This document shows, one piece after another, positions 45,129 to 52,914 of a stretch of 64,000 nt of DNA. The position numbers were made by a program, and so were the translations under genes. The stretch spans positions 252,809 through 316,808 of the forward strand of contig JAJHRG010000001.1 in NCBI GenBank assembly GCA_020832905.1, given 5' to 3'. How positions within the stretch are numbered: the stretch's first letter is position 1; every line of letters starts with the position of its first letter. The stretch is from Thermoproteota archaeon. Lineage in GTDB: Archaea; Thermoproteota; Methanomethylicia; Methanomethylicales; Methanomethylicaceae. Under the pieces are notes generated by a model that had not been told where the DNA came from, did not search any database, and worked only from the letters and a program-made list of their open reading frames with translations.

Positions 45129-46478
45129 TTGAGCTTAGGCTTTCCTGTACCTGAGGTAGTTTATCGTCCAAAAAGACCAAAGATTACTCTTGCTCTAATC
45201 TTTTCTAATATCATTATTTATTTTATATCATCTATAGAAAATAGCTTCCTAAGTATTGGAGATTATTGGTTAAGTAATGGAGCTTTTGTTCCTTCTCTTT
45301 TATTTGATTCTTCTCAATTATATAGGATTTTTACATCAATGTTTCTTCATGCAGATTTAGTTCATTTATTTTTCAATATGTACTTTCTCTATATATTTGG
45401 AAGAGCAGTTGAAGAAACCTTAGGAGGTAAAAGATTTTTTATTTTATATATTCTATCTGGAATAGCTGCTTCTATTTTTCATACAGCATTTTCTTTTCTT
45501 CAAGGACCAATGGGATATGTTATACCTGCTATAGGTGCCTCAGGTGCTATAAGTGGAGTATTAGGTGCATATTTAATCTTTTATCCTGGTACTTCATTAT
45601 TAATGATATTACCAATATTCTTCTTTCCCTTTATGTTTTGGATTAAAGCATCTTATTATATTCTATTTTGGTTTGCACTTCAAGTAATATATGGACTATC
45701 AAGGACTGGAGGAAGTGTTGCTTTCTTTGCACATGTAGGTGGATTTATAATGGGTATTGCATTACTTTCAATTATCACTAATAAGGAAAGAATAATGGAA
45801 TTAAGGATATTCAAGAATTTATTTTCTTATATCAGATGGACTTATAGACCAAGAGGTTTAGGAAAAACTAGTAAAATTATTTTATCTTCTTTAATACTCC
45901 TAATTTTATTTTCAAGTCTTTATATTTCAATATTTCCAGTAGATCAAGGTAAATTAAAAACTATTACAATTCAATATAAATGTAATTCACTTATATGTAA
46001 CGATTATATTGGTCTTATGCCAGATAATATAGAAAAGCAAATTTCAAATATTCCCTTAGATGAAACAAGAATACTGATCAATAGACTTTATGCTGCAAAT
46101 TTATTATATGGAAAAGATAAAATATCAATAAGTAATTTAACTTCAGAACTTCCTGTTAAAATTGTTATTGGTAAGTATTCTACTACAGTAAAAATTGAAA
46201 CCACAATTGATTATTTTAATGGAATTTATGGAAATGATAGTTTTATATCATATGGCGAAGGAAGAATTACAACTTATAGTATAAATATATTTGTTTATGG
46301 AGATAATTATCAAATAGAAAAAGGTGATAAATTAACTTACGATTTTGTTTTATCTGTAGAAACCTCAGATATTAGAAGTATTACACAATATACTGGATTA
46401 CTATCTACTTTGTTTACAATTGTATCTTTATTAGTTGTAAATTTAATGAATAGAAAACTAGCAATAGTAGGCGAATAA
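45129..46478 (+). CDS. Rhomboid-family intramembrane serine protease with extra C-terminal domain
   Basis: A 449-residue protein. The N-terminal 220 residues are a six-helix rhomboid core: HLFFNMYFLYIFGRAVE, the catalytic Ser in GASGAISGVLGAY (about residue 140) and the catalytic His in FFAHVGGFIMG (about 200). After a linker and one TM helix (about 252-275), a 150-residue soluble, probably extracytoplasmic beta-rich domain ends in a final TM helix (about 420-440). The extra domain may supply substrate selection. TTG start right after the ROK stop. Confidence 0.85.
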   Translation: MSLGFPVPEVVYRPKRPKITLALIFSNIIIYFISSIENSFLSIGDYWLSNGAFVPSLLFDSSQLYRIFTSMFLHADLVHLFFNMYFLYIFGRAVEETLGGKRFFILYILSGIAASIFHTAFSFLQGPMGYVIPAIGASGAISGVLGAYLIFYPGTSLLMILPIFFFPFMFWIKASYYILFWFALQVIYGLSRTGGSVAFFAHVGGFIMGIALLSIITNKERIMELRIFKNLFSYIRWTYRPRGLGKTSKIILSSLILLILFSSLYISIFPVDQGKLKTITIQYKCNSLICNDYIGLMPDNIEKQISNIPLDETRILINRLYAANLLYGKDKISISNLTSELPVKIVIGKYSTTVKIETTIDYFNGIYGNDSFISYGEGRITTYSINIFVYGDNYQIEKGDKLTYDFVLSVETSDIRSITQYTGLLSTLFTIVSLLVVNLMNRKLAIVGE

Positions 46479-46519
46479 ATTTTTATAATTTATTTAATAA
46501 AATAAAGTGGGGATTAAAA

Positions 46520-47608
46520 ATTTCAAAAATATTAAAAATAATTAACATTACAATTTTTATATTTATTCTTATATTCTTTATTTCAATTATATCGATAGTA
46601 TATATAGGATTAACATTATCTCCAAGTATAGGAAGACCATACTATAATACAAATAATAATAATTTTGAATATTACATTCCAATTTCACTAAATAATAAAG
46701 GAATTTTTCCTATTGAAATATCAACAGTAGTCTATTTTTTAAATACATCAACAATAAATAATATTTCTATACCAGCTGGTTTCTCTGGTACAATTCCATT
46801 AAAATTAAGTATTAATTTTTCAAATATTAATATCTCAAATATCAATATAAATAGAACAGAAATACCAGTAGATGTATTACTAACTATTTATTTTAAACCA
46901 ATATTAAAGCTCTCATTATTAACAAATTTTTCATTTAATTTGGGCTCTCCTTATGAGAATTTTAAACTCTATGAGCCAAAATACGAATCATATAATTATA
47001 CTCATATAATGATTACTATTCCTTTTTCCTTTGATAATAGATCTCCAATTAATATAACTGGTCCTTTTTCTATCTCAGTATTTTATGAAAAGGAAAAAAT
47101 TGGATTTGGCGAGACTATTTTAAATGCAAGTCCATATAGCTCATATTATGGAAATTTGAATTTGTATATTAAATCTCCTTGGTTAGAAAATCCTGAACTT
47201 TTAATGTATTCCTTCTCAAGAAACTATACATTAATTTTTTCTCCTCCTATAATTGGCAATATAGAAAGAGTAGAAACAATCAGTTGGAACCCTCCTATAG
47301 GTAATTTAAGTATTGGTCATCCATATTTTATGAATTATAATAATACCCACTCTAAAATTCTTATTCCAATATATTTTGAAAATAAAGGAATCATAAAAAT
47401 AATTGGAAATCTTAGTGGGAAAATATTAGATGTTAACAATAATACTATTGGAATAATAGATAGGACTCATATTGATGTTATTCCTAATCAAATATTTTTT
47501 ACAAATATGACAGGATATGTAGAAAATAAACCTTTAGATGTAATAAAGTTGTTAATTAAGTTTGAAACTCCCTATGGTATATTGGAGGTTATGAAGATTG
47601 TTAAGTAA
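46520..47608 (+). CDS. Membrane-anchored WHy/LEA14-like repeat protein with ATT start
   Basis: A 362-residue open frame whose only conventional initiators occur 140 codons in. The reading begins with ATT (46520) behind GTGGGGATT, and the first residues are a Lys-flanked TM anchor (about residues 7-33: NITIFIFILIFFISIISIVY), exactly what an N-terminus should be. Three similar beta-rich repeats follow (about residues 50-100, 158-215 and 278-340), each carrying a hydrophobic strand such as YYIPISLNNKG, IMITIPFSFDN and ILIPIYFENKG, and many Asn and Ser/Thr residues. It looks extracytoplasmic. The function is unknown. Confidence 0.8.
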   Translation: MSKILKIINITIFIFILIFFISIISIVYIGLTLSPSIGRPYYNTNNNNFEYYIPISLNNKGIFPIEISTVVYFLNTSTINNISIPAGFSGTIPLKLSINFSNINISNININRTEIPVDVLLTIYFKPILKLSLLTNFSFNLGSPYENFKLYEPKYESYNYTHIMITIPFSFDNRSPINITGPFSISVFYEKEKIGFGETILNASPYSSYYGNLNLYIKSPWLENPELLMYSFSRNYTLIFSPPIIGNIERVETISWNPPIGNLSIGHPYFMNYNNTHSKILIPIYFENKGIIKIIGNLSGKILDVNNNTIGIIDRTHIDVIPNQIFFTNMTGYVENKPLDVIKLLIKFETPYGILEVMKIVK

Positions 47609-48032
47609 ACTAAACATAATAAAAGGAATTTTCGCATTCATATTTGTATTCTTTTTATTTTGTTATTTACCATTAAATATACTCAATATAATAGAAAAAA
47701 TCTTACCCAATTTGGCTTATTCCGAATTGTTATCACAATTATTATCTCAAATAATACATCCAAATGTTCCTATTTTTGGTTTCTTATTTGCTATTTTTGT
47801 TTTTCTATCTACATTATCAAAGAATACAAAATACAATGGTATTTTTATCATGTTAGAAGGCATAACATCTACAATATTGATATATTATATATTTCAAGGA
47901 GGTTATATAACTATAACAATCCACAATTACAAACTTATACTAGATTTAACAATTATAATGCTAATTTCTATAATTCCTTCAATTCTCACCTTTATAAAAG
48001 GACTCATAATTACTATAAAGACTAAAAAATAA
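47598..48032 (+). CDS. Four-helix membrane protein, operon partner of the repeat protein
   Basis: A 144-residue very hydrophobic protein with about four predicted TM helices (residues 8-30, 55-70, 82-100 and 112-138) and a short positively charged tail KTKK. It overlaps the upstream gene by 11 bp, with GGAGGT (47584-47589) before TTG 47598, so the two are probably made together. No named family was recognized; the pair may form a complex at the cell surface. The name is a description only. Confidence 0.65.
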   Translation: MLSKLNIIKGIFAFIFVFFLFCYLPLNILNIIEKILPNLAYSELLSQLLSQIIHPNVPIFGFLFAIFVFLSTLSKNTKYNGIFIMLEGITSTILIYYIFQGGYITITIHNYKLILDLTIIMLISIIPSILTFIKGLIITIKTKK

Positions 48033-48048
48033 AAATTAGAATTTAAAA

Positions 48049-48112
48049 TTATTGAATACCCGCTTCTCTTAATGTTTCTTCAGTTGGACATACACCTATT
48101 ATATATTCTCCT
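48049..48112 (-). other. Coding-like tail just past the CDF stop, in a shifted frame
   Basis: Beyond the CDF stop codon, the minus strand reads on in another frame as RTKGEYIIGVCPTEETLRE... and then ends with a stop at 48049. Removing one A from the AAAAAG run just before the stop joins it in frame, giving a C-terminal extension ending EAGIQ. The codons look like coding sequence. This may be a frameshift in the genome, an assembly error or a short separate piece. Confidence 0.4.
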
Positions 48113-48988
48113 TTAGTTCTTTTTAGACTCTATGTAAGGTTCTACATGAACTGTAACATTCCATCCATATAATCTCTTTAGTTCTTCTTCTACTTTAGAT
48201 GCTATTTTATGAGCATCACTTAAACTCATGTTAGGAGGTAATCTAATGTGTAATGTTATTTCTACATGTTCTTCATATTTATGAGCATGAATATGATGTA
48301 CATCCGAAATATCTTTAGATACTGATGAAATTACATTTTTTACTTCTGTTTCTACTTCAGATGGTAGTTTATAACCCATTATATCTTTTGAAGTATCAAT
48401 TAATAGTTTAATAGCTATAAAGCCTATAAATGATGAAACACAAACGCCTAATAAGCTATCTAGCCACCAATAATAATTACTAAATATAATTCCTATACCT
48501 ACTATTATTGATGCTATAGCATCAGTTCTATGATGCCATGCATCTCCTATTAGTGCTTTAGAATTATATACAGTCCCAAGATTTAAAGACCATCTAGCAA
48601 GAATTTCCTTAATTATAGCTGATATAATTAAAATTGCTACTAGTGACCAATTGAATATCATCAATTCATGATTTAAATATTTTTTAATACTTTCAACTAT
48701 TAGCTCATAAGCAGTTATCAATAATAAAATTGCAATAATTATACTTCCTATACTCTCAACTCGACCATGTCCAAATGGATGTTCTTCATCAGCTGGCTTA
48801 TAAGCAATCCAGAAGCTAATTAATACTATAATTGAAGTTAGAGAATCAGATAATGTGTGTATCGATTCAGATATCATAGCTATGGAATTAAACATAATTC
48901 CTACTAGATATTTAATTATGAAAAGAATAGTATTGATTAATATTGATACAATTCCTTCTTTATAACCAGCTATTTTTCTACTATTCAT
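48113..48988 (-). CDS. Cation diffusion facilitator (CDF) metal transporter
   Basis: A 291-residue CDF protein: about six TM helices (residues 10-200) carrying metal-site motifs SESIHTLSDSLTS and DAWHHRTDA (the classic HxxxD site), then a cytosolic C-terminal domain (about 205-285) with HAHKYEEHVEITLHIRLPP and VHVEPYIE. It exports Zn, Mn, Fe or a similar divalent ion; which ion is not visible. Divergence from the C/D sRNA candidate upstream. A possible frameshift shortens its end. Confidence 0.9.
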   Translation of the reverse strand: MNSRKIAGYKEGIVSILINTILFIIKYLVGIMFNSIAMISESIHTLSDSLTSIIVLISFWIAYKPADEEHPFGHGRVESIGSIIIAILLLITAYELIVESIKKYLNHELMIFNWSLVAILIISAIIKEILARWSLNLGTVYNSKALIGDAWHHRTDAIASIIVGIGIIFSNYYWWLDSLLGVCVSSFIGFIAIKLLIDTSKDIMGYKLPSEVETEVKNVISSVSKDISDVHHIHAHKYEEHVEITLHIRLPPNMSLSDAHKIASKVEEELKRLYGWNVTVHVEPYIESKKN

Positions 48989-49048
48989 TATCTCATTTTT
49001 CTTAGATCACTAAAAGATGTTATTAAAGATTACTTTTTCCATTTAAAA

Positions 49049-49108
49049 AGCTCAGCACTCAAGATCTATTTCATCTTTTAATCATTGGGACTTTCTCGTC
49101 ATCGCTAG
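49049..49108 (-). ncRNA. Candidate C/D-box sRNA
   Basis: On the minus strand the spacing of an archaeal C/D sRNA is seen: a box C variant GCGATGA (49105-49099), 13 nt, a D'-like ATGA (49085-49082), 4 nt, a C'-like AAGATGA (49077-49071), 15 nt, then a perfect box D CTGA (49055-49052). Short flanking AGC and GCT arms could close a terminal stem. Two of the four boxes deviate by one base. The rRNA or tRNA targets were not identified. Confidence 0.5.
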
Positions 49109-49129
49109 AAATTATATTAAAATTAAAAC

Positions 49130-49567
49130 TTATTTATCTTTCTCAATAGTTGTTTCATTACTAGGTAAAAGACCTTTTTTCCTTAATCTTGAAATTGCAG
49201 ATCTTACACTACTTGGTTTTATATTTAATATTTTTGCTATTTCAGCAATTGTTATGTTGCTATTATTTGCTAAAATTCTAAGTATTTTATCTTCTAATGT
49301 TTCTTTAGATGGTGGTGATAAAATATTTATATATAAAATAGATCCTCCCATTATTACTGTAGCTGGAGAACTCTTTCCTTCAGAATCTATGCAATCTTCT
49401 AAGAATAGATCCATATTCTCTTCATCTATTTGAACTAATTTCCCTTTGATTACTCGACCATCTAATAGGTAGACTTCTACTTCACTTCTTATATATTTTT
49501 TTAATAGCCTAGAAATTCTATTCTCTTGTTGCAGATAAATCCCCAAATTCAGAATTCTAATTAGCAT
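49130..49567 (-). CDS. Lsm/Sm-fold protein fused to a winged helix
   Basis: A 145-residue protein with two parts: an Sm-like fold (about residues 20-82: KKYIRSEVEVYLLDGRVIKG and IMGGSILYINIL), which normally forms RNA-binding rings, and a C-terminal helix-turn-helix (about 92-138) with SNITIAEIAKILNIKPSSVRSAISRLRKKG (quote shown in part: IAKILNIKPSSVRSAISR). The combination is uncommon; the HTH could target the ring to DNA or to another RNA. The start codon is uncertain; ATG at 49567 is used. Confidence 0.75.
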   Translation of the reverse strand: MLIRILNLGIYLQQENRISRLLKKYIRSEVEVYLLDGRVIKGKLVQIDEENMDLFLEDCIDSEGKSSPATVIMGGSILYINILSPPSKETLEDKILRILANNSNITIAEIAKILNIKPSSVRSAISRLRKKGLLPSNETTIEKDK

Positions 49568-49609
49568 TATTTTAAATTTAACGCTCTATCATAATTTTAG
49601 TTATAAAAT

Positions 49610-49703
49610 TGGTGCGGCCGCCGGGATTTGAACCCGGGTCCTTAGCGTTCTGCAAATTATTTTTGGCAGGCTAATGTCCTAGACCAGGCTAGACTACGGC
49701 CGC
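49610..49703 (-). tRNA. tRNA-Gly (anticodon GCC) with a 16-nt canonical intron
   Basis: Minus strand: acceptor GCGGCCG/CGGCCGC, D arm GTCTAG...GGAC, anticodon stem TTAGC/GCTAA. The loop reads CTGCCA, then a 16-nt intron, then C. The intron sits between positions 37 and 38 with a perfect BHB: central helix CTGC/GCAG, bulges CA|A and AA|C, and an internal hairpin AAA-TAA-TTT. T arm CCGGG-TTCAAAT-CCCGG, discriminator A, and CCA is encoded (49612-49610). Confidence 0.95.
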
Positions 49704-49773
49704 TCTCATAAGAGATAAGAATTGAGGTGACTTAAAAATTTTTTATTAAAATTTTAATTAACTTTAAGTAATA

Positions 49774-49838
49774 CGGGCTTTCACAAATGCCTTTAAATCA
49801 TCCCAAATGGTCATATTAACTCTGATCGATCATTGCCC
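49774..49838. other. GC-richer island, possible small RNA
   Basis: Between two tRNA genes lies a 65-bp stretch of about 42% GC, flanked by GGGC and GCCC, in a region otherwise near 15-20% GC. In AT-rich thermophiles such islands often mark structured RNAs. Possible pairings are GGGC/GCCC and GGTCA/TGATC, and TGATCGATCA is a perfect palindrome. I could not fit it to C/D, H/ACA or another named RNA, and I see no ORF. Confidence 0.25.
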
Positions 49839-49918
49839 ATTATATAATAAATATAGAAGAAAAATAAAAGTTTAATTATAAAAGTTTATAAAATCGAAGT
49901 GTAAATTTAACATTTGAA

Positions 49919-49992
49919 GCCCGAGTAGCTCAGCCTGGGAGAGCGTCCGGCTGAAGACCGGAATGTCGCCGGTTCAAGTCCGGCCTCGGGCA
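49919..49992 (+). tRNA. tRNA-Phe (anticodon GAA)
   Basis: Cloverleaf: acceptor GCCCGAG/CTCGGGC, D arm GCTC...GAGC, anticodon stem TCCGG/CCGGA with loop CTGAAGA (anticodon GAA), T arm GCCGG-TTCAAGT-CCGGC, discriminator A. No intron and no encoded CCA. Confidence 0.95.
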
Positions 49993-50040
49993 TCATTTTC
50001 TTTTATTTTTCAAAAAACTAAATTACTTAAAATTTATTTA

Positions 50041-50538
50041 ATGAATCTTATGAGGGAAGTTAGCTTAAATAAAGCATATACTTTACTTTATCCAAGACAA
50101 ACAGTTTTAATAGTTTCTACTAGTAAAGAGGGAAAATCAAATATTATGACTTTAAATTGGTCTTCACCTGTTTCTTTTAATCCTCCAATGTTATGTATAG
50201 CAGTAGGAAAGCAAAGATATTCTGCTGAACTTATTAAGGAGACTAAAGAATTTGTTGTAGCAATACCAAGTGATGAAATGGAAAAGGAAGTTTTATTTTG
50301 TGGAACAACTTCAGGAAGAAATATTGATAAGTTTAAGGAGACAAAACTTACACCTATAAAAGCTAAATATGTAAGACCTCCTCTAATTAAGGAATGTATA
50401 GCAAATTTAGAATGTAAAGTTGTAGAAGAAATAGAAGTAGGTGATCATATTTTATTTATAGCAAGAATATTAGCTGTTTATGAAAGAGAAGGAAAAGTTT
50501 TAATAGATTTAGTGAGGAAGAAAGTTTATTGGTATTAA
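50041..50538 (+). CDS. Flavin reductase-like (flavoredoxin) protein
   Basis: A 165-residue FMN-binding split-barrel protein: AYTLLYPRQTVLIVSTSKEGK, MTLNWSSPVSFNPPMLCIAVG and EFVVAIPSDEM match the flavin reductase/flavoredoxin family. It would supply reduced flavin or transfer electrons, with unknown partner. ATG at 50041 (or 50050) is used; the earlier reading frame starts inside tRNA-Phe and is not real. Seven residues in KQRYSAELI bind the FMN phosphate in relatives. Confidence 0.82.
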   Translation: MNLMREVSLNKAYTLLYPRQTVLIVSTSKEGKSNIMTLNWSSPVSFNPPMLCIAVGKQRYSAELIKETKEFVVAIPSDEMEKEVLFCGTTSGRNIDKFKETKLTPIKAKYVRPPLIKECIANLECKVVEEIEVGDHILFIARILAVYEREGKVLIDLVRKKVYWY

Positions 50539-50580
50539 AAAATCATCATTTTAAATATACTTATACTTTTTCAATTTTTT

Positions 50581-50610
50581 TTATAACTTATTATAACTTA
50601 GTTATATAAA
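50581..50610 (+). promoter_or_regulatory. Tandem 10-bp repeat and TATA box for the MFS gene
   Basis: TTATAACTTA occurs twice in direct succession (50581-50600), then TTATATAAA (50602-50610). Transcription would begin near the ATG at 50630, so the mRNA is probably leaderless. The repeat lies where an activator or repressor would bind. I see no matching regulator nearby. Confidence 0.5.
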
Positions 50611-50629
50611 AATATTTTAAGAAGTAATA

Positions 50630-51943
50630 ATGGATCATTATTCCATGAGAAATTTTACTGAAGTTCTAGATAATACGCCATGGATCAGTGAACATTGGAA
50701 ATTATTTGGTTTGGTTTCTGCAAACTATCTTTTAGATGGGATTATGTTTTCTATTGCTCCACTTATGGCATATATTGTAGCTCAAGATATTGCTTTTATT
50801 GTATTAGCTGCTAATCTTATTTCTGAAATGCTTGGTGCTTTAATATTTGGATTATTAGCTGATAAATATGGAAGAAGACCTATTTTTGCTTTTGTTCTCT
50901 TATTAGAAGTTTTATCTTTAATTATTTTATATTTCACTTATAACAATTCAATAGCATTTCTTATATTAACATCAATAATGACCTTTGGTATTGGAGGAGA
51001 ATTTGGAGCAGCATATGCAGCATTAGCAGAAATTATACCTAAAAATCATAGAGGAAAAGCAATAATGATTTCTTCAAACTTTTGGAATATAGGTGCTACT
51101 TTAATAGCTGCAATGTTTTTAATATATGCTATATATTCTTCAGATCCTGAAACTCAAATAAGACTTCTACTTTTATCTTCTCTATTTACTGCTGTAATTA
51201 TAGGATTAATGAGATTTGGTTTTCCAGAAAGTATAAGATGGCTAGTAATAAAAAATAGAAAAAATGAAGCAAAAAGTATTATTAAAAAATTTATAAAAGA
51301 TGAAAATATTCAGTATTCATTTGAACTTCCTCCAGATCAATCTATTTGCTTAAAAGATGCTTTTGAGAAATATCCCATAAGATTAATAATATTAGCAATA
51401 GTAACAGTGGCTCAATATGTAACTTATGGAATGTTAGCTTATTATGTTCCTTATGCTTCTGGATTTGCTTTTGGAATTAATGAAGCACCAAAAATAATAT
51501 TTATAGCAAATCTTGGAGCTTCAATTGGTGCTTTCATATTACTACCAATTATAGATAAAGCAAGAAGATTATCACTATTTTTATCATTTTTAGGAGGATT
51601 TATAACTGCAATATTAGTTCTTCTATTTCATAATTTTGAAAATATTTTAATGTTTTACTCTTTTCTATTTATTAATCTAATGTTTTCAGAATGGGCTTGG
51701 GGATCAATAAGTGTACTTCAAAGTGAATTATTTCCAACAGGTGTAAGATCATCAATTGTAGGTCTTCTTGTAAGCTTAACAGGAATATTTGGTGCTTTTA
51801 TGGTATATATTGAACATATGTTAACAGCAACTCAATTTATTATTTGTGCTGGATTAATATGGCTACTTGGCTTAATAGCTTCATCATATTGGTATATTAA
51901 GGGTATAGAAAGTGCAAGAAAAAGTGTAGAAGAACTAACTTAA
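50630..51943 (+). CDS. MFS transporter (sugar/organic acid type)
   Basis: A 437-residue major facilitator with 12 predicted TM helices. Loop motif LLADKYGRRPIF follows helix 2, EIIPKNHRGKAIM follows helix 4 and FPTGVRSSIVGLLVSLTG follows helix 10, the pattern of the sugar/aromatic acid symporter branch. Substrate cannot be assigned. Its stop overlaps the galT stop by 4 bp (convergent). The next genes are GalT and GH57, so a sugar substrate is likely but not shown. Confidence 0.86.
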   Translation: MDHYSMRNFTEVLDNTPWISEHWKLFGLVSANYLLDGIMFSIAPLMAYIVAQDIAFIVLAANLISEMLGALIFGLLADKYGRRPIFAFVLLLEVLSLIILYFTYNNSIAFLILTSIMTFGIGGEFGAAYAALAEIIPKNHRGKAIMISSNFWNIGATLIAAMFLIYAIYSSDPETQIRLLLLSSLFTAVIIGLMRFGFPESIRWLVIKNRKNEAKSIIKKFIKDENIQYSFELPPDQSICLKDAFEKYPIRLIILAIVTVAQYVTYGMLAYYVPYASGFAFGINEAPKIIFIANLGASIGAFILLPIIDKARRLSLFLSFLGGFITAILVLLFHNFENILMFYSFLFINLMFSEWAWGSISVLQSELFPTGVRSSIVGLLVSLTGIFGAFMVYIEHMLTATQFIICAGLIWLLGLIASSYWYIKGIESARKSVEELT

Positions 51944-52914
51944 AAGAATTTTTTAAAAAATTTTGAGTAAACTTCTGGGGGGACTTCAATTCCTATTTCT
52001 CCACTATATATTTCTAAAAAAGCTCTATCTGATGGTAATCTTCTTGCTATTATTCTTACATTTAAATTAAACCATTCTACTTGATAAGGATATGAAAAAA
52101 TTACCATATTTAAAGCTCTTATTCCTAATTCCCATAATCCTTTTATTATTTTAGTAATTCCATTAGCCATTCCTCTTAATTCTTTATCATTTAGATCTAT
52201 TATTGAACTCTTATTACCAACTCCAATAACTTCATAATTTCCTATAGGTGCCCATGGAGTAATCCATGAAAATCCTTCAGTCTTTCCAATAAATCTTTCA
52301 TTATCTTCTACTATTTCTTCCCAATAATTTCTTCCTTTCTTTTTCCAATAATATTTACATTTTTTAAAGATAAATCTCTCATTTTTTAATCCATTTTTTG
52401 ATGATATTAATTGAAAATGAGGATGAAGAATTGAAGCTCCTGCTTCTTGTAAATGATTCCATCCAATAAAATGATATAAATATCCTAATTTTCTACTAAT
52501 ATTAAAAAACTCTATTGAGCATTTTAATCCATCAAAAATTTCATCTTCATTAATCTCATTTATATTAATTTTATGTTCTTGAGTAAATACACAAACTCCA
52601 TGTAGACTAGCTAATGGATACATATTTGGAAAGATGATTGCTCTTCCTATCTTTATTCTTCCTTCTTTAATAATTTCTTTTGGAAATTTTGGTGTAGCAA
52701 TTTCTATATTTTGTGGACAAAAAGGACAATAATCACTAATTCCTTTTTGTTTTGGTCTTTTTAATCTTTCCATATTAATTCTTGATATTACATTAGTAAT
52801 TGGATCTTTTCTAATTTCTATTTTTTGAGAAATTTCTATTTCATTTTTTACTATTTTAGATAATTCAAGTAATTTCAAATTCTTCATGCTTATAAATAAC
52901 TCTTTTAGCTTCAT
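51940..52914 (-). CDS. galT: Galactose-1-phosphate uridylyltransferase-like (GalT/HIT) enzyme
   Basis: A 324-residue HIT-superfamily protein with a zinc-type CPFCPQN near residue 63 and the HxHxQ active site in ILHPHFQ (about 162). It moves a nucleotidyl group between UDP- or ADP-sugars and hexose-1-phosphate. Beside a GH57 amylase and a glycogen cluster, the more likely role here is glucose-1-phosphate/ADP- or UDP-glucose exchange. The start codon (ATG 52914 or 52887) lies inside the upstream GH57 gene, 50 or 23 bp overlap. Confidence 0.83.
   Translation of the reverse strand: MKLKELFISMKNLKLLELSKIVKNEIEISQKIEIRKDPITNVISRINMERLKRPKQKGISDYCPFCPQNIEIATPKFPKEIIKEGRIKIGRAIIFPNMYPLASLHGVCVFTQEHKININEINEDEIFDGLKCSIEFFNISRKLGYLYHFIGWNHLQEAGASILHPHFQLISSKNGLKNERFIFKKCKYYWKKKGRNYWEEIVEDNERFIGKTEGFSWITPWAPIGNYEVIGVGNKSSIIDLNDKELRGMANGITKIIKGLWELGIRALNMVIFSYPYQVEWFNLNVRIIARRLPSDRAFLEIYSGEIGIEVPPEVYSKFFKKFF

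Noticed and set aside
46940..47608. A 222-residue gene starting at TTG 46940
   Set aside because: The frame is open 420 bp upstream with coding-like composition and a signal anchor; starting at 46940 would remove the anchor and first repeat.
49774..49838. H/ACA or C/D guide RNA for the GC island
   Set aside because: No box C plus D pair with proper spacing, and no ACA box after a clear hairpin on either strand.
49963..50040. Long reading of the flavin reductase starting at 49963
   Set aside because: It begins inside tRNA-Phe; the family similarity starts at Met 50041.
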